Source of the DNA: Nocardioides marmorisolisilvae
GTDB lineage: Bacteria > Actinomycetota > Actinomycetes > Propionibacteriales > Nocardioidaceae
Assembly: GCF_003725775.1 (NCBI RefSeq)
Contig: NZ_RJSG01000001.1
Span: 650,746-714,745 of the forward strand
DNA length: 64,000 bases
Direction: 5' to 3'
Below, one piece after another: positions 31,014 to 42,337 of the stretch (its first letter is position 1; every line of letters begins with the position of its first letter). The position numbers were made by a program, and so were the translations under genes. A model generated the notes under the pieces. That model was not told the DNA's origin and searched no databases. It was given only the letters and a program-made list of their open reading frames with translations.

Positions 31014-31876
31014 CGCCGCAGCTCGGTGGCGGCGCCGTCCTCGGTCACCGGGCCGGTGACGTGGTCGGCGGCGTCGCGCACGACCTGGGGACCCTGCCCC
31101 ATCGCGACGCCGCGACCGGCCCAGGTCAGCATCTCGATGTCGTTGCGGCCGTCGCCGATGGCGAGCACGTCGGTGGCCTCCACGTCGAGCTCGGCGCAGA
31201 CCCACTCCAGCCCGCTGGCCTTGCTGACGCCCTCGGGAGCCAGGTCCAGCCAGGCGGTCCAGCCGATGAAGTAGTTGGTGCCGTGCAGGCCGAGCTGCTT
31301 GGCCAGGTGGACGAAGTCCTCGGAGGTGGAGTCCGGGTCACGGATGATCACCCGGCTCACCGGACCGGCGATCATCTCCTCGATGTCGCAGATGATCATC
31401 TCGCCGTCGAGCTCACCGGGCGGGAACAGCCGGTTCACCCGGTAGCCGACCCCGTGCTCCTCGACCGCGACCGCGGCGCCGGGCACGTGCTCCAGGACGG
31501 TGCGCACCGCCTCGGAGGCGTCGAAGGTGATCTCGTGCACCATCTCCAGCGGCGCGTGCCGGACCACGACCGAGCCGTTGGAGGCGACGATGTGCAGCGG
31601 CTCACCGGTGAGCTCGCGGACCAGGTCGGTCAGGCCGATCCGATCGGCGATCCCGGCCATGCTCAGGGGCGCCCGGCCCGAGGCCAGCACCACCCGCGCA
31701 CCGGCCCGGGCGGTGTCGAGCACCGCGTCCAGCACCGGCTGGGTCATGACCTCCGCGGCCATGCCCCGCTCGAGGTCGGGGATCAGCAGCGTCCCGTCGA
31801 TGTCGAGGGCGACCAGGCTCGGGACCCAGCCGGGCTCACCAGGTTTCGACCCTTCGACAGGCTCAGGACGACGCAA
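31001..31876 (-). CDS. HAD-superfamily Cof-type phosphatase
   Basis: HAD hydrolase with motif I VALDIDGTLL, motif II LASGR, a motif III lysine (VSKASGLEWV) and motif IV GDGRNDIEML. The start is uncertain: the TTG at 31876, next to the serS stop, gives 291 aa, but the first 17 residues (PEPVEGSKPGEP) are encoded by a dispersed repeat and the true domain begins near VPSLVALD. It is co-transcribed with serS. Confidence 0.85.
   Translation of the reverse strand: MRRPEPVEGSKPGEPGWVPSLVALDIDGTLLIPDLERGMAAEVMTQPVLDAVLDTARAGARVVLASGRAPLSMAGIADRIGLTDLVRELTGEPLHIVASNGSVVVRHAPLEMVHEITFDASEAVRTVLEHVPGAAVAVEEHGVGYRVNRLFPPGELDGEMIICDIEEMIAGPVSRVIIRDPDSTSEDFVHLAKQLGLHGTNYFIGWTAWLDLAPEGVSKASGLEWVCAELDVEATDVLAIGDGRNDIEMLTWAGRGVAMGQGPQVVRDAADHVTGPVTEDGAATELRRWFG
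31852..31867 (-). repeat. Dispersed repeat copy at the HAD gene start
   Basis: CTTCGACAGGCTCAGG on the plus strand, a copy of the TTTCGACAGGCTCAACC element; on the minus strand it encodes PEPVE. Confidence 0.6.
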
Positions 31877-31878
31877 CC

Positions 31879-33153
31879 TCAACCACCGATCGGCGTCAGG
31901 ACCTCGCGGCCGAGCCACTTCTGCAGCGCCTTCGGCACCTTCACCGAACCGTCGGCCTGCTGATGGGTCTCCAGGATCGCCACGATCGTCCGCGTCATCG
32001 CGCAGAGCGTGCCGTTGAGCGTCGAGATGGGCTTGATGCCGTCCTCGAAACGGCCGCGGGTGTCGAGGCGCCGGGTCTGGAACTCGGTGCAGTTCGAGGT
32101 CGAGGTGAGCTCGCGGTACTTGCCCTGCGTCGGGATCCAGGCCTCGCAGTCGAACTTGCGCTGGGCCGAGAGGCCCAGGTCGCCGGCCGCCACGTCGATC
32201 ACCCGGTAGGCCAGCTCGAGCTTGTCGAGGAAGTCCTTCTCCCACTGGAGCAGCCGCTGGTGCTCGGCGTACGAGTCCTCGGTGGTGGAGTAGACGAACA
32301 TCTCCACCTTGTCGAACCAGTGCACCCGGATGATGCCCTTGGTGTCCTTGCCGTGCGAGCCGGCCTCCTTGCGGAAGCACGGGCTGAACGCGGCGTACCG
32401 GAGCGGCAGCGAGGCGCCGTCCAGGATCTCGTCGGAGTGGTACGCCGCCATCGGCACCTCCGAGGTGCCGACCAGGTACATGTCCTGGCCCTCGATCCGG
32501 TAGACGTCGTCGGCCGCCTGGCCCAGGAACCCGGTCCCGGCCATCGCCTCGGGCTTCACCAACGACGGCGCGATGACCTGGGTGAAGCCGGCCTCGCGGG
32601 CCTGCTCCATCGCCAGGTTGATCAGCGCGAACTCGAGCTCGGCGCCGACACCGGTGAGGAAGTAGAAGCGCGAGCCGGACACCTTGGCGCCGCGGTCGAG
32701 GTCGATGGCGCCGAGCATCCGTCCGAGCTCGATGTGGTCACGGGGCTCGAAGCCCTCGGCCGCGAAGTCGCGGGGGGTACCGACGTGCTCGAGGATCACG
32801 AAGTCGTCCTCGCCACCGGCCGGGGCCTCCTCGGCCGCCGGGTTCGGGATCGCCAGCATCGCGTCCCGCCAGGCCTGCTCGGCATCGCCCTGCTTGGCCT
32901 CGGCCGCCTTGACGTCGGCCGAGAGCTGCTTGGTCTTCTCGAGCAGGGCGGTCTTCTCGTCGCCCTGCGCCTGCGGGATCTGCTTGGAGAGCTGCTTCTG
33001 CTCGGCGCGCAGTGCCTCGAACGCGACGATCGCCTCGCGCCGGGCCTCGTCCGCGGCCAGTGCAGCGTCCACCACGTCCCCGGACAGACCACGCTTCGCC
33101 TGGGCGGCACGGATCAGGTCGGGGTTCTCACGCAGCAGACGAGGATCGATCAC
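31879..33153 (-). CDS. serS: Seryl-tRNA synthetase
   Basis: A 424-aa class II synthetase charging tRNA-Ser. The N-terminal coiled-coil arm (about 25-105) grips the long variable arm of tRNA-Ser. Class II motifs: motif 2 [25 protein letters not shown] and motif 3 with [19 protein letters not shown] start at 33153, with TATCGT 6-7 nt upstream as a leaderless -10. Two tRNA-Ser genes are about 12 kb away. Confidence 0.97.
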   Translation of the reverse strand: MIDPRLLRENPDLIRAAQAKRGLSGDVVDAALAADEARREAIVAFEALRAEQKQLSKQIPQAQGDEKTALLEKTKQLSADVKAAEAKQGDAEQAWRDAMLAIPNPAAEEAPAGGEDDFVILEHVGTPRDFAAEGFEPRDHIELGRMLGAIDLDRGAKVSGSRFYFLTGVGAELEFALINLAMEQAREAGFTQVIAPSLVKPEAMAGTGFLGQAADDVYRIEGQDMYLVGTSEVPMAAYHSDEILDGASLPLRYAAFSPCFRKEAGSHGKDTKGIIRVHWFDKVEMFVYSTTEDSYAEHQRLLQWEKDFLDKLELAYRVIDVAAGDLGLSAQRKFDCEAWIPTQGKYRELTSTSNCTEFQTRRLDTRGRFEDGIKPISTLNGTLCAMTRTIVAILETHQQADGSVKVPKALQKWLGREVLTPIGG

Positions 33154-33196
33154 CCGCTAACGATATCGGCAGCGTCGAACGGGTAAGAATGTCGAG

Positions 33197-35457
<2,261 letters not shown>

Positions 35458-35461
<4 letters not shown>

Positions 35462-36138
35462 ACGACGACGTCGAGCGGCGCCGCACCAGTGCGCTGCTGG
35501 GTGGCGGTACGGGTGTGGTGCTGTTCGGCCTGATCGCGCTCGTGGTCCATGCCGACCCGCACTGGCTGCGCAGCCTCGACCACGGCCTCGGATCCGGTCC
35601 GCAGCGGTTCACTGCTGACCACCGCTGGGTGCTGAACCTCGCCAACTTCGTCGCCGACGTGACCCAGCCCGACTACCTGGTCGGCCTGGTGCTCGTGATC
35701 GCCGGACTGCTCGCCCTCGTCGGTCACTGGCGAGCCGGCGTCTGGGCGTTGATCGTCATCGAGGCGTCCCGCTGGGGCTACTACCTGCTCAAGGCCGTGT
35801 TCGAGCGGCCTCGCCCGCACTGGGCGCACCCCGCCGCGCACGCCGGTGGCTGGTCGTTCCCCTCCGGGCACTCGACAGCGATCGCCGCCCTCGCCGGCAT
35901 CGCGATCGTGCTCGCCATCATGTTCAGCCCGACCCGCCGGCTGCGCTACCGGGTGATCAGCGGTGCACTCGTCGTGGCGGCGCTGGTCGGCTTCGACCGC
36001 ATCCTGCTCGGGGTGCACTACCCCTCCGACGTACTCGGCGGACTGCTGCTGGGAGCGAGCATCACGCTGCTCACCCTGGCCGCCTTCGACCCGCTGCCGC
36101 ATCGTGACCGCCCGCACAGGACTACCATCGCGCCGTGA
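35458..36138 (+). CDS. PAP2-family phosphatase
   Basis: A 226-aa membrane phosphatase overlapping the previous stop (GTGTGA). Five to six spans; PAP2 motifs KAVFERPRP, the PSGHST histidine block (WSFPSGHSTAIAAL) and the last one in RILLGVHYPSDVLGG. It should dephosphorylate lipid phosphates (phosphatidate, undecaprenyl-PP or PGP). It overlaps the next gene by 4 nt. Confidence 0.9.
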
Positions 36139-37721
36139 TCGACAGCCCTCGCCAGCAGCTGGCCCTCCGCCTCGGAGCACTGGTGAGCGGTCTGGCCTTC
36201 GTGGTGCTGACCACGATGGTCGGGAACGGCCTCGGAGGCCTGATCGACCTCGACCGCAGCGTGGGGCGCGGCCCGCGGAATTTCACCGATGCCCACACCT
36301 GGCTGCACTCGACCCTGACCTGGGTCGCGCACCTGACGGGGATCTGGGCCCTGACGGTGCTCACCGTCGTCGCCGCGGTCGCGCTCTGGGTGAAGAGCTA
36401 CCGGCGCCCAGCGCTGTCGACGGTTGCGGTGATGGCGGCGACCGCCCTGGTCACCACCGGGGTGAAGTACCTGATCGGAGCGGGCCGGCCCGGCTGGGAC
36501 AACCCGCCGAGCACGCTGGTGGACCGCTCGTTCCCGTCCGGCCACGCCAGCGGGATCGCCGCGGCCGCCGGGGTGTCGATCGTGCTGGCGATGATGCTCA
36601 TCCGTCGTCGCGGGCTGCGCCGACTGGTGACCGTGGCCGCGCTCGTGGTCGCCCTGCTCGTGGGCGCGGACCGGATCTTCCTGGGCCGGTTCACGCTCTC
36701 CGACGTCGTTGCCGGCTACCTGCTCGGCCTGACCGTGGTGCTGCTCGGACTGATCCTGTTCGACCCGCGACCGCGCTCGATCGGACTCTCCACGGAGCCG
36801 TTCCCGGAAGCGATCCCGAGCGGCAACCGGCGCGTGGCCGGAATCCTCAACCCGATCAAGGTCGACGACCCGGCCGGGTTCCGGGCGATGGTCGACAAGA
36901 TGGCGGAGGAGTCCGGCTGGGCCGGCGTGACCTGGTGGGACACCACCGTCGAGGACACCGGCTACTCGATGGCGCACGAGGCCGCCGTCTCCGGCGCCGA
37001 CCTGGTGATCGCGATCGGCGGTGACGGCACCATCCGCGCGGTCTGCGAGGAGCTCGCCGGCACCGGCGTCCCGGTCGGCATCGTCCCGGCCGGTACCGGA
37101 AACCTGCTGGCCCGCAACCTCTCCATCCCGCTCTACCTGCGGGCCGCCGTGGACGTCGCGCTCAACGGCCAGGACCGGGCGATCGACATGGTCCGGGTGT
37201 CCGGCGACGAGATGGAGGACGCGACCTTCCTGGTGATGGCCGGCATGGGCTTCGACGCCGCGATCATGGAGGGCGTCAACGAGGACTTCAAGAAGAAGGT
37301 CGGCTGGCTCGCCTACGTCTGGTCGGCCCTGAAGGCGCTGATGTTCCCGGCGATCCGCGTGGAGGTCTCCGTCGACGGCGGCGAGTTCACCAAGCACCGC
37401 GCCCGCACCGTGGTGATCGGCAACGTCGGCCACCTGCAGGCCGGCATGCCGCTGATCCCGGACGCCGCCATCGACGACGGCCAGCTCGACGTCGTGCTGC
37501 TCTACCCGAGGCGCTTCCTGTCCTGGCTGCCGCTGGCTGCCCGCGTGCTCACCAAGAACCCCCGCACCGACGACACCATCACCCGGATGCGCGGTCGGCA
37601 GGTCGTCGTACGGACTCCCGCGGCGGCGCCCCGGCAGCTGGACGGCGACCTGATCGAGCCCGGCAAGGAGCTGCGCGCCGAGTGCGACCACGGACGGCTG
37701 CTCGTCCGCGTTCCCCGCTGA
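36135..37721 (+). CDS. PAP2 phosphatase fused to diacylglycerol kinase
   Basis: A 528-aa two-domain protein. Residues 1-215 form a PAP2 membrane phosphatase (GAGRPGW, SFPSGHASG, RIFLGRFTLSDVVAG). Residues 225-528 form a DAG/lipid kinase (AGILNPIKVDD, GGDGTIRAV, PAGTGNLLARN, GFDAAIMEG). It could dephosphorylate one lipid and phosphorylate another in the same membrane leaflet. GTG 36135 overlaps the upstream stop as GTGA, so two PAP2 genes are translationally coupled in tandem. Confidence 0.9.
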   Translation: MIDSPRQQLALRLGALVSGLAFVVLTTMVGNGLGGLIDLDRSVGRGPRNFTDAHTWLHSTLTWVAHLTGIWALTVLTVVAAVALWVKSYRRPALSTVAVMAATALVTTGVKYLIGAGRPGWDNPPSTLVDRSFPSGHASGIAAAAGVSIVLAMMLIRRRGLRRLVTVAALVVALLVGADRIFLGRFTLSDVVAGYLLGLTVVLLGLILFDPRPRSIGLSTEPFPEAIPSGNRRVAGILNPIKVDDPAGFRAMVDKMAEESGWAGVTWWDTTVEDTGYSMAHEAAVSGADLVIAIGGDGTIRAVCEELAGTGVPVGIVPAGTGNLLARNLSIPLYLRAAVDVALNGQDRAIDMVRVSGDEMEDATFLVMAGMGFDAAIMEGVNEDFKKKVGWLAYVWSALKALMFPAIRVEVSVDGGEFTKHRARTVVIGNVGHLQAGMPLIPDAAIDDGQLDVVLLYPRRFLSWLPLAARVLTKNPRTDDTITRMRGRQVVVRTPAAAPRQLDGDLIEPGKELRAECDHGRLLVRVPR

Positions 37722-37737
37722 TCCCTAGGATCGGGGC

Positions 37738-38238
37738 ATGCTCCCCGACTCGGACAGGAACTGGCTGACGCCGGTCGCGATCTGGATCGGCAGCCTCTCC
37801 TGGGTGCCGCGCTTCCTGAAGCAGATCACCGCCATGGACAAGTTCCTGTCCCGGATCACCCACGGTCGCTGGTCCTTCGTCCGCCTCGCCGGGCTGCCCA
37901 GCATGATGCTGACCGTCATCGGCCGGAAGTCCGGTGAACCCCGCTCGACTCCGGTCCTGTGCGTCCCCTACCTCGACGGTTACCTGATCGCCGGGTCCAA
38001 CTTCGGCGGACCCAAGATGCCGGCCTGGGTGTTCAACCTGCGCGCGGCGATCGAGGACTCGAAGAACGTCGGGGTGAGCTTCCACGGCCACGACCTGGAG
38101 GCGGTCGCGCACGAGTGCACCGGCGAGGAGCGCGAGGTCGTCTGGGCGCACATGAACCTGACCTGGCCGAACTACGCCAAGTACGCCGAGCGCTCGGACC
38201 GGACGATTCCGGTGTTCCTGCTGGAGCCGGCTGCCTGA
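37738..38238 (+). CDS. F420-type nitroreductase (Ddn family)
   Basis: A 166-aa flavin/deazaflavin-dependent nitroreductase of the split-barrel fold: LTVIGRKSGEPRSTPVLCV and YLIAGSNFGGPKMPAWVFNLRA are diagnostic. Homologues use F420H2 to reduce quinones and nitro compounds. TAGGAT 6 nt before the ATG marks a leaderless promoter. Confidence 0.88.
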   Translation: MLPDSDRNWLTPVAIWIGSLSWVPRFLKQITAMDKFLSRITHGRWSFVRLAGLPSMMLTVIGRKSGEPRSTPVLCVPYLDGYLIAGSNFGGPKMPAWVFNLRAAIEDSKNVGVSFHGHDLEAVAHECTGEEREVVWAHMNLTWPNYAKYAERSDRTIPVFLLEPAA

Positions 38239-38239
38239 G

Positions 38240-38638
38240 TCAGCCGCGGGCGTGGGCGACCGCGTCCGACTCCTCGGGGGACAGCGGCTGCTCGCACCGC
38301 CAGGCCGAGATCGACTTGGCGTAGGTGCGGGCCTCGGTGCGGCCGTGGATGGAGGTCAGCACGGTGCCGTCACCGTGGTCGTCCAGGATCGCCAGGGACC
38401 ACGACAGCTGGCCCCCGGTGTCCTCGAACGCGTCGTAGCGGACCACCGCCAGGTGCTTCAGAGCGGTGGCGGCCTCGGCCCGGAGTGCGGCGACCTCGTG
38501 ACGCAGCCCGAGCGCGTCCTGAGGCAGGTCGGAGACGTCGACGACCTGCTCCGGGGCCTGTCGGAAGCGCGGCGCCAGCTGCAGGCCGAGCGCGGTGAGC
38601 GCGGCCAGGAGCGCGAGAACCGAGAGCGCGGTGTTCAC
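38240..38638 (-). CDS. DUF4446 membrane protein
   Basis: A 132-aa protein starting at GTG 38638. One N-terminal membrane span (ALSVLALLAALTALGLQL), a coiled segment (LRHEVAALRAEAATALKHL) and the conserved domain VRYDAFEDTGGQLSWSLAILDDHGDGTVLTSIHGR. This matches DUF4446, of unknown function, common in Gram-positive bacteria. Divergent from pheA. Confidence 0.88.
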   Translation of the reverse strand: MNTALSVLALLAALTALGLQLAPRFRQAPEQVVDVSDLPQDALGLRHEVAALRAEAATALKHLAVVRYDAFEDTGGQLSWSLAILDDHGDGTVLTSIHGRTEARTYAKSISAWRCEQPLSPEESDAVAHARG

Positions 38639-38702
38639 CCGGTCGAGCCTAGGCGTGAAACACCGTCGGCTCGCGGCGGCTCTCCGTGGGACCATCGCCC
38701 TT

Positions 38703-39542
38703 GTGACCGCACGACGCATCGCCTACCAGGGCGAACCCGGCGCCAACTCCCACATGGTGTGCAAGGAGCACTACCCGGACTGGGAGGCGGTGCCCTGCGC
38801 CTCGTTCGAGGACGTCTTCGCGACCGTCGAGAACGGTGACGCGGAGCTCGCGATGATCCCGATCGACAACTCGATCGCCGGCCGCGTCTCCGACATCCAC
38901 CACTTCCTGCCGACCTCGGGCCTGCACATCATCGGCGAGCACTTCCTGCGGATCCGCTTCCACCTGATGGCGACCCCGGGCGCGACCCTGGATTCCATCA
39001 AGACCGTGCACAGCCACGTGCACGCGCTCGGTCAGTGCCGCCGGATCATCCGCGAGCACGGCCTGAAGTCGGTGATCTCCGGTGACACCGCGGGCGCTGC
39101 CCGGGAGGTGGCCGAGGCGGGCGACCCGACGCAGGCCGCGATCGCCCCGCCGCTGGCCGCCGAGATCTACGGACTCGACATCCTCGCGACCGACGTCGAG
39201 GACGAGGACCACAACACCACCCGGTTCGTGGTGCTCTCCCGCGACTACGTCCAGGCACCCCAGGGCAACGGCCCGGTGGTCACGTCGTTCATCTTCAACG
39301 TGCGCAACCTGCCGGCCGCGCTCTACAAGGCGCTCGGCGGCTTCGCGACCAACGGCGTGAACATGACCAAGCTGGAGAGCTACATGGTCGGCGGGCACTT
39401 CTCCGCCACCCAGTTCCTCGCCGAGGTCGACGGCCACCCCGAGGACCCCGGTCTGAAGAACGCGCTCGAGGAGCTGGAGTTCTTCACGACCGAGGTGAAG
39501 ATCCTCGGGGTGTACCCGGCGTCGCCGCGCCGGGCCGACTGA
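38703..39542 (+). CDS. pheA: Prephenate dehydratase
   Basis: A 279-aa enzyme starting at GTG 38703. It converts prephenate to phenylpyruvate in phenylalanine synthesis. The catalytic domain begins IAYQGEPGANSHMV, with the NSIAGRV block and the catalytic threonine in the EDEDHNTTRFVVLS segment. The C-terminal ACT regulatory domain (about 195-275) carries NGVNMTKLESYMVGG, the phenylalanine-binding ESRP-like region. It is monofunctional, without chorismate mutase. Confidence 0.95.
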   Translation: MTARRIAYQGEPGANSHMVCKEHYPDWEAVPCASFEDVFATVENGDAELAMIPIDNSIAGRVSDIHHFLPTSGLHIIGEHFLRIRFHLMATPGATLDSIKTVHSHVHALGQCRRIIREHGLKSVISGDTAGAAREVAEAGDPTQAAIAPPLAAEIYGLDILATDVEDEDHNTTRFVVLSRDYVQAPQGNGPVVTSFIFNVRNLPAALYKALGGFATNGVNMTKLESYMVGGHFSATQFLAEVDGHPEDPGLKNALEELEFFTTEVKILGVYPASPRRAD

Positions 39543-39543
39543 T

Positions 39544-40323
39544 CTACTCCGCCGGGGCCTGGAACAGGTTGAACATGCCGCCCTGCGGGTCGGCGTAGAC
39601 GCCCATCCGGCCGACACCGGGGACGTCGAAGTTCGGCGCGATCGTCTGCCCCCCGAGCTCGGCGATCCGACCGGCGGTGGCGTCGGCGTCCTCGACCGCG
39701 AGGTAGAGGTTCCAATGCGGCGGGATGCCCTCCATCTGCGGGAGCATCGTGCCTCCGACCACCTCGCCGGCGACGTTGGTGATGCTCACGTAGTCCGGCA
39801 TCTGCTCGCTGGCCTGGCTGCCCAGCCCGACCACCTCGGCGTAGAAGGCGAGCGCCTTCGGGATGTCCGGGGTGACGAGCTCGTTCCAGATCAGCGAGCC
39901 CGGCTCGTTCGCACGCTCGTTTCCGATCGAGGTCCCCGGCTGCCACAGGTTCACCCGGGCACCGGTCGGGTCCTGGATCGCCGCCATCCGGCCGACGTCC
40001 ATCACGTCGAACGGCCCGGCCTCGACCTTGCCACCGGCACCCTCGACCTTGGCGGAAGCGCCGTCGACGTCGTCGACGGTCAGGTAGACACCCCAGAAGG
40101 CCGGGTGACCCTCCATGCCGGGCATCTGGCCGCTGATCCCGGCGACGACGTCACCCTCGATCTTGGCCTGGCGGTAGGTCCCGCCGGCCTCCGGCGGCAT
40201 CTCCATCGCGTCGATGTCCCAGCCGAACAGGGCCGCGTAGAACGCTGCGCCGGCCTCGGGGTCAGGAGTGGTGAGCTCGATGTAGCTGGGCGTGGCCTGC
40301 TGGTACTTCTCGAACTTGGGCAT
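39544..40323 (-). CDS. Two-domain VOC-superfamily protein
   Basis: A 259-aa protein of two tandem glyoxalase/dioxygenase-fold modules (ELTTPDPEAGAAFYAALFGWD at about 17-37; ELVTPDIPKALAFYAEVVGL at about 148-167). Each ends in a DPTGARVNLWQP-like strand. Such pairs occur in actinobacterial hydroxylase-like or resistance proteins; activity unknown. ATG at 40323 behind a purine-rich site. Confidence 0.82.
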   Translation of the reverse strand: MPKFEKYQQATPSYIELTTPDPEAGAAFYAALFGWDIDAMEMPPEAGGTYRQAKIEGDVVAGISGQMPGMEGHPAFWGVYLTVDDVDGASAKVEGAGGKVEAGPFDVMDVGRMAAIQDPTGARVNLWQPGTSIGNERANEPGSLIWNELVTPDIPKALAFYAEVVGLGSQASEQMPDYVSITNVAGEVVGGTMLPQMEGIPPHWNLYLAVEDADATAGRIAELGGQTIAPNFDVPGVGRMGVYADPQGGMFNLFQAPAE

Positions 40324-40398
40324 GCTGCTCTCTTCTCTGTGCTCGACCCCGGCGGTAGCGGACCCCTCAGTCCTACTCCCGTCCACCGACAGGAACAA

Positions 40399-40426
40399 CC
40401 AACAACCGGTGAACCGGTTAGGTTGG
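40399..40426. promoter_or_regulatory. Palindromic operator over the larB promoter
   Basis: AACCGGT-GA-ACCGGTT (40404-40419) flanked by CCAAC and GTTGG, overlapping the -10 TAGGTT (40419-40424) of a leaderless promoter. A repressor bound here would block larBC. Confidence 0.55.
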
Positions 40427-40430
40427 CGCC

Positions 40431-41123
40431 ATGGCGGAGCACACCGGCGACGAGCGGACCGCGGACCTCGGGTACGCGCGGGTCGACATCGACCGCGCCC
40501 GGCGTACCGGGGACCCGGAGGTCGTCTACGGGGCCGGCAAGACCGCCGAGCAGGTCGTGGACATCCTCCGCACGCTGCACGAGCGGCATCCGGAACGGGC
40601 GGTGCTGGCCACGCGGCTGGACGCCGCGGCCCTCGACCTGCTCGCCGCCGAGCTCCCGGACGCCACCCTCGACCGGGTGGCGCGCGCGGCCACCCTCGGT
40701 CCGATGCCGACCGCCCGCGGGACCGTCGCGATCATCGCGGCCGGGACCAGCGATGCGCCCGTCGCCGCCGAGGCTGCCCTCACGGTTCGGGTACACGGAT
40801 CGGAAGCGGTCCGCATCGACGACGTCGGGGTCGCCGGGATCCACCGCCTGCTCGAGGCCCGTGAGCGCTTCGCCGACGCCGACTGCCTGATCGTGGTCGC
40901 CGGGATGGAGGGCGCGCTGCCCAGCGTCGTCGGCGGCCTGGTCGGGATCCCGCTGGTCGCGGTGCCGACGAGCGTCGGCTACGGAGCCTCCTTCGGTGGG
41001 CTGGCTGCTCTGCTCGGGATGCTCAACTCCTGCGCACCGGGCGTCACCGTGGTCAACATCGACAACGGCTACGGGGCTGGCGTGTTCGCGGCCCGGGTGG
41101 CCCGGAACGCCCGGGAGCGGTGA
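40431..41123 (+). CDS. larB: Nickel-pincer cofactor biosynthesis protein LarB
   Basis: A 230-aa homologue of LarB, which carboxylates and hydrolyses nicotinic acid adenine dinucleotide in making the nickel-pincer nucleotide of lactate racemase. Family features: DLGYARVDIDRARRTGDPEVVYGAGKT near the start and the PurE-like core (TVAIIAAGTSDAPVAAEA, MEGALPSVVGGLVGIPLVAVPTSVGYG). Coupled with larC. LarE and LarA are not in the window. Confidence 0.92.
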   Translation: MAEHTGDERTADLGYARVDIDRARRTGDPEVVYGAGKTAEQVVDILRTLHERHPERAVLATRLDAAALDLLAAELPDATLDRVARAATLGPMPTARGTVAIIAAGTSDAPVAAEAALTVRVHGSEAVRIDDVGVAGIHRLLEARERFADADCLIVVAGMEGALPSVVGGLVGIPLVAVPTSVGYGASFGGLAALLGMLNSCAPGVTVVNIDNGYGAGVFAARVARNARER

Positions 41124-42328
41124 TGACGAACGTCGGCTGGTTCGACGCCTCCTCCGGCGCGAGCGGGGACATGGTGCTCGGTGCACTGCTCGACGCGGGT
41201 GTGCCCCACGAGGTGATCGCCGGCGCCGTCGCCGCCGTCGCCCCGGAGCCGATCACGCTGCACGCCGAGGCAGTGACCCGGAACGGTTTCGCGGCCTCGC
41301 AGTGCCACGTCGAGGTCGGCGACTCGGAGACCGAGAGGACCTGGGCCGCGATCCAGGAGCTCATCGGTACCGCCGACCTGGATGCGCCGGTGCGGACACT
41401 CGCCCTGGAGATCTTCGGCCGACTGGCCTGGGCCGAGGCGCTGGTGCACGGCACCGGGGTCGAGAACGTGCACTTCCACGAAGTCGGGTCGCTCGACTCG
41501 ATCGCCGACGTGGTCGGCGCTGCGGCGGGCATCGTGCACCTCGGGCTCGCACAGATCGGCTGCTCGCCGGTCGCCCTCGGCGGCGGCACCGTCGAGATCG
41601 GCCACGGCCGGGTCGGCGTACCGGCACCTGCCGTGGTCGAGCTGCTCAAGGACGCCCCGACGTACGGCGGGCCGCTGGAGCGCGAGCTGACCACGCCGAC
41701 CGGCGCCGCGATCCTCGCCTCAGTAGTCACGCAGTGGGGCGTGCAGCCGCCGATGACGGTGTCCGCGACCGGGGTCGGCGCCGGTGGTGCCGATCCGGTC
41801 GGGCACGCGAACGTGCTGCGGCTGAGCGTGGGGGTTTCGACAGGCTCAACCAGCTCAGGCGAGGGCTCAGACGGCGGCAGCGCACTGGTGATCGAGGCGA
41901 ACGTCGACGACCTCGACCCGCGGCTGTGGCCGGACGTCCTCACCGCCCTGCTCGAGGCCGGCGCCTCGGACGCCTGGCTGACCCCGATCCTCATGAAGAA
42001 GGGTCGCCCGGCGCACACGCTGTCGGTGCTGGCGGGGGCCGAGGTCGCCGCCGCCGTACGCCGCGAGATCTTCCGGCAGACCTCGACGATCGGGGTCCGC
42101 GAGCACACCTTCGCCAAGCACGCGCTGGACCGCTCCTTCACCGAGGTGGAGCTCGACGGGCACCGGGTCGCGGTCAAGCTCGCCTACCTCGACGGCGAGC
42201 TGGTCAACGTCCAGCCGGAGTACGAGGACGTCGCGGCTGCAGCGCGGAAGCTCGGCCGGCCGATCAAGGACGTGCTCTCCGCCACAGCAGCGCTGGCCCG
42301 CGGTCAGGTCGCCCCGACGACTGGGTAG
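41120..42328 (+). CDS. larC: Nickel-pincer cofactor biosynthesis protein LarC
   Basis: A 402-aa LarC, the CTP-dependent nickel insertase of the pincer cofactor (GTG 41120, or ATG 41123 overlapping the larB stop). WFDASSGASGDMVLGALLDAG opens the family; FHEVGSLDSIADVVGAA carries His/Glu residues. A linker (VSTGSTSSGEGSDGG, about 240-255) is encoded by an inserted dispersed repeat. The C-terminal domain has ANVDDLDPRLWPDVL. It is a single frame, unlike the frameshifted LarC1/C2 of some bacteria. Confidence 0.92.
   Translation: MMTNVGWFDASSGASGDMVLGALLDAGVPHEVIAGAVAAVAPEPITLHAEAVTRNGFAASQCHVEVGDSETERTWAAIQELIGTADLDAPVRTLALEIFGRLAWAEALVHGTGVENVHFHEVGSLDSIADVVGAAAGIVHLGLAQIGCSPVALGGGTVEIGHGRVGVPAPAVVELLKDAPTYGGPLERELTTPTGAAILASVVTQWGVQPPMTVSATGVGAGGADPVGHANVLRLSVGVSTGSTSSGEGSDGGSALVIEANVDDLDPRLWPDVLTALLEAGASDAWLTPILMKKGRPAHTLSVLAGAEVAAAVRREIFRQTSTIGVREHTFAKHALDRSFTEVELDGHRVAVKLAYLDGELVNVQPEYEDVAAAARKLGRPIKDVLSATAALARGQVAPTTG
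41835..41851 (+). repeat. Dispersed repeat inserted in larC
   Basis: TTTCGACAGGCTCAACC, the best copy in the window, in frame within the linker of LarC. Confidence 0.65.
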
Positions 42329-42337
42329 GTTTTCGGG

